Notes under the pieces: model-generated
What the model saw: only the letters and a program-made list of their open reading frames with translations
Database searches by the model: none
What the model was told of the DNA's origin: nothing
Position numbers and translations under genes: made by a program
Part shown: positions 60,332 to 64,000 of the stretch, piece after piece
Numbering within the stretch: position 1 is the first letter of the stretch
How the letters are laid out: the number at the start of each line of letters is the position of its first letter
Origin: Bradyrhizobium sp.
Lineage (GTDB): Bacteria; Pseudomonadota; Alphaproteobacteria; Rhizobiales; Xanthobacteraceae
Reading direction: 5' to 3'
Assembly (NCBI RefSeq): GCF_030654605.1
Contig: NZ_JAURXB010000023.1
Span: 1-64,000, forward strand
DNA length: 64,000 bases

Positions 60332-61485
60332 AACCGCTCGAAGCGATGCAGTTCCTGCTCGATGCGCGTCTTCAGATCCTTGCGCGCGCCCCTGGCCGCT
60401 CCCGCGCCGACCCAGCTCCATTTCTGCACCAGCAGTTTGCGGCTCTTGCGGTCGGTCTTCAGATCGAGGGCTGCGACGATATTGTCGCCGACCAGCACCG
60501 GCAGCGCGAAGTAGCCGAACACCCGCTTCTCCTTCGGCACATAGGCCTCGAAGCGGTGGCCATAGTCGAAGAAAAGTTCGGTGCGCTTGCGCTGGATGAT
60601 CAGGGGATCGAACGGGGAGAGGATGTGGACCTGATCGGAAGCGCTGCCCCTCCCGCTCTCCAGCGTCGCGGGCTCCGCCCAATGCTCCTGTTTGCCGGCG
60701 CCTTCAAGCGCGATCGGCACCAGCTCGTTGCGGCGGACCCGCGTCTGGATCATTCGCCGGATCGCCGGCTTGCTCGGGGCATCGAGATGGCAGATCGAAT
60801 CCACGCTCACGATACCCTGCACGCGCAAGGCGCGGTCGAGCAGATAGGCGGTGGTGTCGCTCACCGAGGCCGGCTTTGGCGGCTTGTCCCAGCCGAAGTG
60901 CCGCGTCATCAGGTCGTAGGTTTTCAGCATGCCGATGCGTTCGGAGATCGTCAGCATGCCGGTGTAGAACAACAGCTGCAGCGCCCGCTTCGAGGGTTTG
61001 CGGCTGGCCCACAGATGCTCCTTGTCGACCAGCACGTCGTCGTCGATGTCACGGATGGTCAGCGCGCCGCCGCGCCGGATCAGCCGCAGCACCTTGCGCA
61101 AATCCGCCGGTTTGACCGAGGTCAGCCATTTGTGGCCCTCGCGCTTGTGGCGCCGCATCGCCGGGAGAAAGAAGCGCAGATCCTTCGACGGCACATAGGA
61201 CAGCGCGTGTGTCCAGTATTCGAACACGCTCTTGTCGACGCTCTGGGCCTGCCGCAGATCGGCGCGGCGGTATTCGGGAATCCGGTTCCACAGAATATGA
61301 TGGTGACAGCGCTCAATTACGTTGATGGTGTCGATCTGCACATAGCCGAGATGCGCCACAGCGGCGGCGGTCGCCTGCGGCCCCTCGCCGAATGGTGCGG
61401 CTACGTCGAGCCGCTGGGCGCGCAGCCAAATCCGGCGGGCCTCGGTCGTGCTCAGGGGCTGGGAGGGGCTTGCAGTACGGGGCAT
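60316..61485 (-). CDS. YcaQ/AlkX-like DNA glycosylase, winged-helix family
   Basis: 389 residues from MPRTASPSQPLSTTEARRIW; the longer reading to 61650 is not protein-like. LGYVQIDTINVIERCHHHILWNR, in parts, contains the QxD catalytic pair of AlkX/YcaQ enzymes, which unhook interstrand crosslinks and remove alkylated bases. RALQLLFYTGMLTISERIGM and ILSPFDPLIIQRKRTELFFDY are further family blocks of the three winged-helix fold. It is cytosolic and acts alone. A DNA-repair role follows from the family; specificity is inference. Confidence 0.88.
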   Translation of the reverse strand: MPRTASPSQPLSTTEARRIWLRAQRLDVAAPFGEGPQATAAAVAHLGYVQIDTINVIERCHHHILWNRIPEYRRADLRQAQSVDKSVFEYWTHALSYVPSKDLRFFLPAMRRHKREGHKWLTSVKPADLRKVLRLIRRGGALTIRDIDDDVLVDKEHLWASRKPSKRALQLLFYTGMLTISERIGMLKTYDLMTRHFGWDKPPKPASVSDTTAYLLDRALRVQGIVSVDSICHLDAPSKPAIRRMIQTRVRRNELVPIALEGAGKQEHWAEPATLESGRGSASDQVHILSPFDPLIIQRKRTELFFDYGHRFEAYVPKEKRVFGYFALPVLVGDNIVAALDLKTDRKSRKLLVQKWSWVGAGAARGARKDLKTRIEQELHRFERFQLAE

Positions 61486-61558
61486 CGCGCGGGAATGTAG
61501 CCGGATTCGCGGGCGCGCGATATTCGAGGGCGAGGCGTGCTTGCCAGGCTCAGCCCGG

Positions 61559-61870
61559 TCACCGCTTCGGCGGGGCGCCAATCGAGCCCGTCGCGATCTC
61601 GGCGTCGCACGACGCCCTGCCGCGTACCGGGGCCTGGCAGCGATAGACATGGCCGGTGAGACGGTCGATCAGCCAGGCGCTTTCCTCGGTCGGGCTCTCC
61701 ATGCCGACATAGCGGGAGCCGAGCGCCGTGATCAGCGTCGACAGCAGGATCGCCGCCGCGATCATGGCCGCGCCGATCAGGACCGGCATCGAACCAGTGG
61801 AACCCGCCTGATCCGGTCGGCCGGCGCGGTACCCCTGATAGTCATATTGCCTTTTGGCTGATGGAAACAC
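61559..61870 (-). CDS. Hypothetical single-pass membrane protein
   Basis: 103 residues from a GTG with AGGA about six bases upstream; a start at MPVLIGAAM, 27 codons later, is possible. One membrane helix lies at about 28-50 (MPVLIGAAMIAAAILLSTLI). The rest is polar, with ESAWLIDRLTGHVYRCQAP and a second Cys (ASCDAE) that could form a disulfide if periplasmic. No family name is known to me. The gap to its right (61871-62047) shows nothing. Confidence 0.6.
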   Translation of the reverse strand: MFPSAKRQYDYQGYRAGRPDQAGSTGSMPVLIGAAMIAAAILLSTLITALGSRYVGMESPTEESAWLIDRLTGHVYRCQAPVRGRASCDAEIATGSIGAPPKR

Positions 61871-62047
61871 ACGGATCCTGCGTCGCTGGTTTGCGGTCTG
61901 CTCTGTAGGCGATATTTCTGGCGGCCTATCTGGCCGATTTGTTGTTCGCAGCTCGGCACCGCGGCGACGGCATTGCGACAGGGATCGAGGCGATCAGCCC
62001 GCCGGCAGCTCCTTCGACATGAGCACGGCAGCCGCGAACTGAAGACG

Positions 62048-62440
62048 TCACACCAACTCAATGCGCGCGTGATGTCCCGGGGCGGTGGCAAGGCGTTTGT
62101 CACGGGTCAACAGCGGAGCATCGAGCGCTTCCGCCAAGGCGACGTACATGGCGTCATAGGCCGTGAGATTGTTCCGCAAATCCCAGACGCGCGGCAAGAG
62201 GAGATCGTGCGGATACCGACGCAACGGGAAGTCAGCGAGGTCGGCGAGTGCCGCGCGGCCTCGCTCGGCATCAATCTCTCCGTTCGCTGCAAACCGGCGC
62301 ACCACCTGCGCCACTTCGACGTCGAGCAAATGAGGCGCGTGCAATATCTGGAAGGGTTCGAAGAGAAGCTTTTCCACCGCCGCTGCGGCTGGCCTACGAA
62401 GCAGCGTTTCGAGCATCGCGGAAGCATCGACGACAATCAT
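62048..62440 (-). CDS. vapC: PIN-domain toxin, VapC family
   Basis: 130 residues. Acidic active-site residues are D5 (VVDASAML), E42 (LLDVEVAQV), D96 (TAYDAMYVALAE) and D114 (TRDKRL), as in VapC endoribonucleases. The ATG overlaps the antitoxin stop by four bases (ATGA), the usual toxin-second arrangement. It should cut RNA, often initiator tRNA or rRNA, when freed from its partner; the target here is unknown. Confidence 0.9.
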   Translation of the reverse strand: MIVVDASAMLETLLRRPAAAAVEKLLFEPFQILHAPHLLDVEVAQVVRRFAANGEIDAERGRAALADLADFPLRRYPHDLLLPRVWDLRNNLTAYDAMYVALAEALDAPLLTRDKRLATAPGHHARIELV

Positions 62441-62667
62441 GAACGATCGCGTTCGGCGCGGACCGCCTCGGCCGGCTCTATAGATAGGGTCACCGTAGAA
62501 CGCCGATCGAGGCGAGCACGTAGCTCATCTATCGTGGGGCGTTCAGCTACCTGACGGATCTCGCTAAGCAAATAGTCGGAGAGCGACATGCCCGCCAGCG
62601 CCGCGCGCGACTTAAGCCGGCGATGCAGCGCATCGGGCACGTTGCGAATTTGAATCATCGCTGTCAT
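62437..62667 (-). CDS. vapB: Ribbon-helix-helix antitoxin (FitA/VapB-like)
   Basis: 76 residues from MTAMIQIRNVPDALHRRLKS, with AGG eight bases upstream; MIQIRN three codons later is possible. IQIRNVPDALHRRLKSRAAL then AGMSLSDYLLSEIR is the FitA-like ribbon-helix-helix DNA-binding domain. The acidic/Arg tail (PTIDELRARLDRRST) is the toxin-binding part. With VapC it should repress its own promoter through the palindrome between the -35 and -10 boxes upstream. Confidence 0.88.
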   Translation of the reverse strand: MTAMIQIRNVPDALHRRLKSRAALAGMSLSDYLLSEIRQVAERPTIDELRARLDRRSTVTLSIEPAEAVRAERDRS

Positions 62668-62673
62668 GCGCAA

Positions 62674-62702
62674 AACCTATTCACATGTGCTCCACATGTC
62701 AA
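62674..62702 (-). promoter_or_regulatory. VapBC promoter with internal palindromic operator
   Basis: On the minus strand TTGACA (62697-62702) and TAGGTT (62674-62679) are spaced by 17 bases. ACATGTG-n3-CACATGT at 62683-62699, a perfect 17-base palindrome, fills the spacer. It lies seven bases ahead of the antitoxin ATG, the expected place for autoregulation. Confidence 0.65.
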
Positions 62703-62927
62703 TTAGGATACGGCAGTGTTGATCTCGGTGCATCCGCACGAACTGTGTAATCCATATCACGCTGGCAGAAGGCCGATCGAACGGGGGCGCCGGACGCCGC
62801 GACGGACGGAGGAGCCCGGGCGTATGGTCCGTTTACCAATGTGAGCCAAGTCACATCCACGGCCTGTCGCCCGGTTTATCGTTCAACCATCAAAGCGCCA
62901 TCAGGCGTCACAGTGAGGACCACGACA

Positions 62928-63569
62928 ATGACCAGCTTCTACAGACTTTCCGCCCTCTCGGCGATCACGCTCAGTGCCGCGCTGTCGATGACGGCAGGCC
63001 TGGCCATTGCCGGCGAGAAGGTTTCCGCCGACCAGATCCTGAATGCGCTGCAGCCGAAGAAGCCGCTGACCCGCGGACTGTCGGCGGGACCGCAGGCCGA
63101 TCCGGCCGTCGAAGCCAAGCAGATCCGTTTCGTCGATACCCTGCGCAACCGCAAGACCCGCTCGCTCTCGCTCGGCGAGCGCGAGGAAATCGCCGAGATC
63201 GCGGCGACCAAGCCGAAGATCGATCTCGAGATCCAGTTCGACTACAATTCCGCCGATATCAGCAAGAGCTCGATGCCGGCGGCGCAGGAACTCGGCAAGG
63301 CGCTCTCGAATTCGACCCTGAAGGGCTCGACCTTCGTGGTCGCCGGCCATACCGATGCGGTCGGCAGCGAGCCCTACAATCAGGAACTGTCGGAGCGCCG
63401 CGCCGACACCATCAAGCGCTTCCTCACCGAACAATACGGCATCAACGGCGCCGACCTCGTCACCGTCGGCTACGGCGAAAGCAAGCCGAAGGATACCGGC
63501 ACGCCGACCGACCCGGCCAACCGTCGCGTTCAGGTCGTCAACATGGAAACCAAGACCGCTTCGAAGTAA
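62928..63569 (+). CDS. OmpA-family peptidoglycan-associated protein
   Basis: 213 residues from MTSFYRLSALSAITLSAAL, with TGAGGA ten bases upstream. The signal peptide ends near AIAG (residue 26). IDLEIQFDYNSADISKSSM opens the OmpA-like domain, and VVAGHTDAVGSEPYNQELSERRADTIKRF, in parts, holds the peptidoglycan-binding Asp and Arg. It has no beta-barrel and no lipobox, so it is a soluble periplasmic form that should tether to the cell wall. Confidence 0.9.
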   Translation: MTSFYRLSALSAITLSAALSMTAGLAIAGEKVSADQILNALQPKKPLTRGLSAGPQADPAVEAKQIRFVDTLRNRKTRSLSLGEREEIAEIAATKPKIDLEIQFDYNSADISKSSMPAAQELGKALSNSTLKGSTFVVAGHTDAVGSEPYNQELSERRADTIKRFLTEQYGINGADLVTVGYGESKPKDTGTPTDPANRRVQVVNMETKTASK

Positions 63570-63593
63570 CGCTCGATCCGCGACAAGTCATTT

Positions 63594-63620
63594 CAGCCCG
63601 CGCCGGTCTCGCGCGGGCTG
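63594..63620 (+). terminator. Hairpin terminator after the OmpA-family gene
   Basis: CAGCCCGCGC and GCGCGGGCTG form a perfect 10-bp stem with a 7-base loop, followed by ATTGTAT. It lies 24 bases past the stop and 15 bases before the convergent glycosyltransferase stop, so it may serve both genes. Confidence 0.7.
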
Positions 63621-63635
63621 ATTGTATCTGCGACC

Positions 63636-64000
63636 TCATATCCAACTCTGGAACAGCATCAGCCGGACAAACGTCTCCATCGACGTCCCGACAAACGCCA
63701 CCGTGATCGGCAGCATCGCGGCGAAGCCCGCGCCTGCGGTCGCGACGAAGGCCCATAACAGCCAGCGCGGGCTGTTGCCCCGCCGCAGCACGTAGACCAG
63801 TGCAAGGCTGGCCAAGGTAGCGGCCGGCAAATAGTAATACAGGAAGCCGAGCGTCCGCGGCAGCAGCGCCCAGGCCAGATAGGGTCCGGCATAGAACGAC
63901 AGGATCAGGAACGCGTCGGCCCGGCGCGTCACGATCCAGTCACGCAGGCAGACCGCTAACGCCGGCAGCGCCGCCCACAGCACCACGGGATTGCCGAGGA
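63636..64000 (-). CDS. Polyprenyl-sugar glycosyltransferase, C-terminal fragment
   Basis: Only the last 120 or so codons are in the window; the frame stays open to the right edge (LGNPVVLWAALPALAVCL). Four hydrophobic segments with FYAGPYLAWALLPRTLGFLYYYLPA match the C-terminal half of phospholipid carrier-dependent (PMT/ArnT-like) glycosyltransferases, in which the LGNP and FLYYYLP blocks recur. These enzymes move a sugar from a polyprenyl carrier onto an outer target in the periplasm. The N-terminal catalytic part is outside the window. Confidence 0.75.
   Translation of the reverse strand, partial: LGNPVVLWAALPALAVCLRDWIVTRRADAFLILSFYAGPYLAWALLPRTLGFLYYYLPAATLASLALVYVLRRGNSPRWLLWAFVATAGAGFAAMLPITVAFVGTSMETFVRLMLFQSWI

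Overview
The window looks like a chromosomal segment of a Bradyrhizobium or closely related Nitrobacteraceae (Rhizobiales, Alphaproteobacteria). The basis is high GC with strongly GC-ending codons, a GlpSTPQUV-type glycerol transporter locus, several Bradyrhizobium-style conserved small proteins (DUF4170, DUF2946, BA14K), and four families of short palindromic intergenic repeats that I recognise from that group. I saw no tRNA, rRNA, CRISPR array, transposase, integrase or phage gene. The genus is inference; no marker gene is present.

Layout. 1-2.3 kb: end of a MoxR/DUF58-type membrane cluster (DUF4159 fragment plus a MIDAS/GATase-fold membrane protein). 2.4-5.4 kb: a Zur-box-controlled zinc uptake module (DUF2946 protein and ZnuD-like TonB receptor). 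5.6-10.1 kb: mixed housekeeping genes (GNAT, GT2, Nudix, metallophosphatase, GRDP-like protein). 10.4-13.9 kb: isocitrate lyase divergent from a ScfR/RamB-like regulator, with five TGTCA-type repeats between them. 14-21 kb: small conserved genes, a ketopantoate-reductase homologue, a DUF3617 gene coupled to an unusual cysteine-rich secreted protein, and a GGDEF protein. 21.4-25 kb: a three-subunit molybdenum hydroxylase. 25.3-27.7 kb: two peptidoglycan-acting proteins (Tlde1/DUF2778 and MltB). 27.8-29.8 kb: DUF1993, an SDR pseudogene and an old yellow enzyme. 29.9-38.8 kb: a complete glycerol uptake and oxidation locus (glpR, glpD, glpS, glpT, glpP, glpQ, glpU, glpV). 39-43.4 kb: BA14K protein, serine hydrolase, acyl-CoA ligase, methyltransferase. 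43.5-49.5 kb: a fadE-fadA-fadB-thioesterase beta-oxidation operon. 49.8-55.6 kb: flavin reductase, TetR regulator and an RND efflux pair. 55.8-60.3 kb: a tightly coupled DUF4173 / response regulator / histidine kinase / DUF2809 unit. 60.3-64 kb: AlkX/YcaQ-type glycosylase, a VapBC pair, an OmpA-family protein and the end of a polyprenyl-sugar glycosyltransferase.

How it fits together. Much of the window serves carbon from fat and glycerol. The fad operon makes acetyl-CoA, isocitrate lyase keeps that carbon through the glyoxylate shunt, and the glp locus brings in glycerol backbones and oxidises glycerol-3-phosphate. The most interesting observations are: (i) complementary degeneracy in the GlpS/GlpT ATPases, leaving one canonical and one doubly altered ATP site; (ii) the cysteine-rich secreted protein with ephrin-receptor-like repeats; (iii) the Zur-box module; (iv) the TGTCA cluster at aceA; (v) well-placed palindromic operators at the RND and VapBC promoters; and (vi) several gene remnants next to repeats, including a fragment resembling the C-terminus of the aceA-linked regulator.
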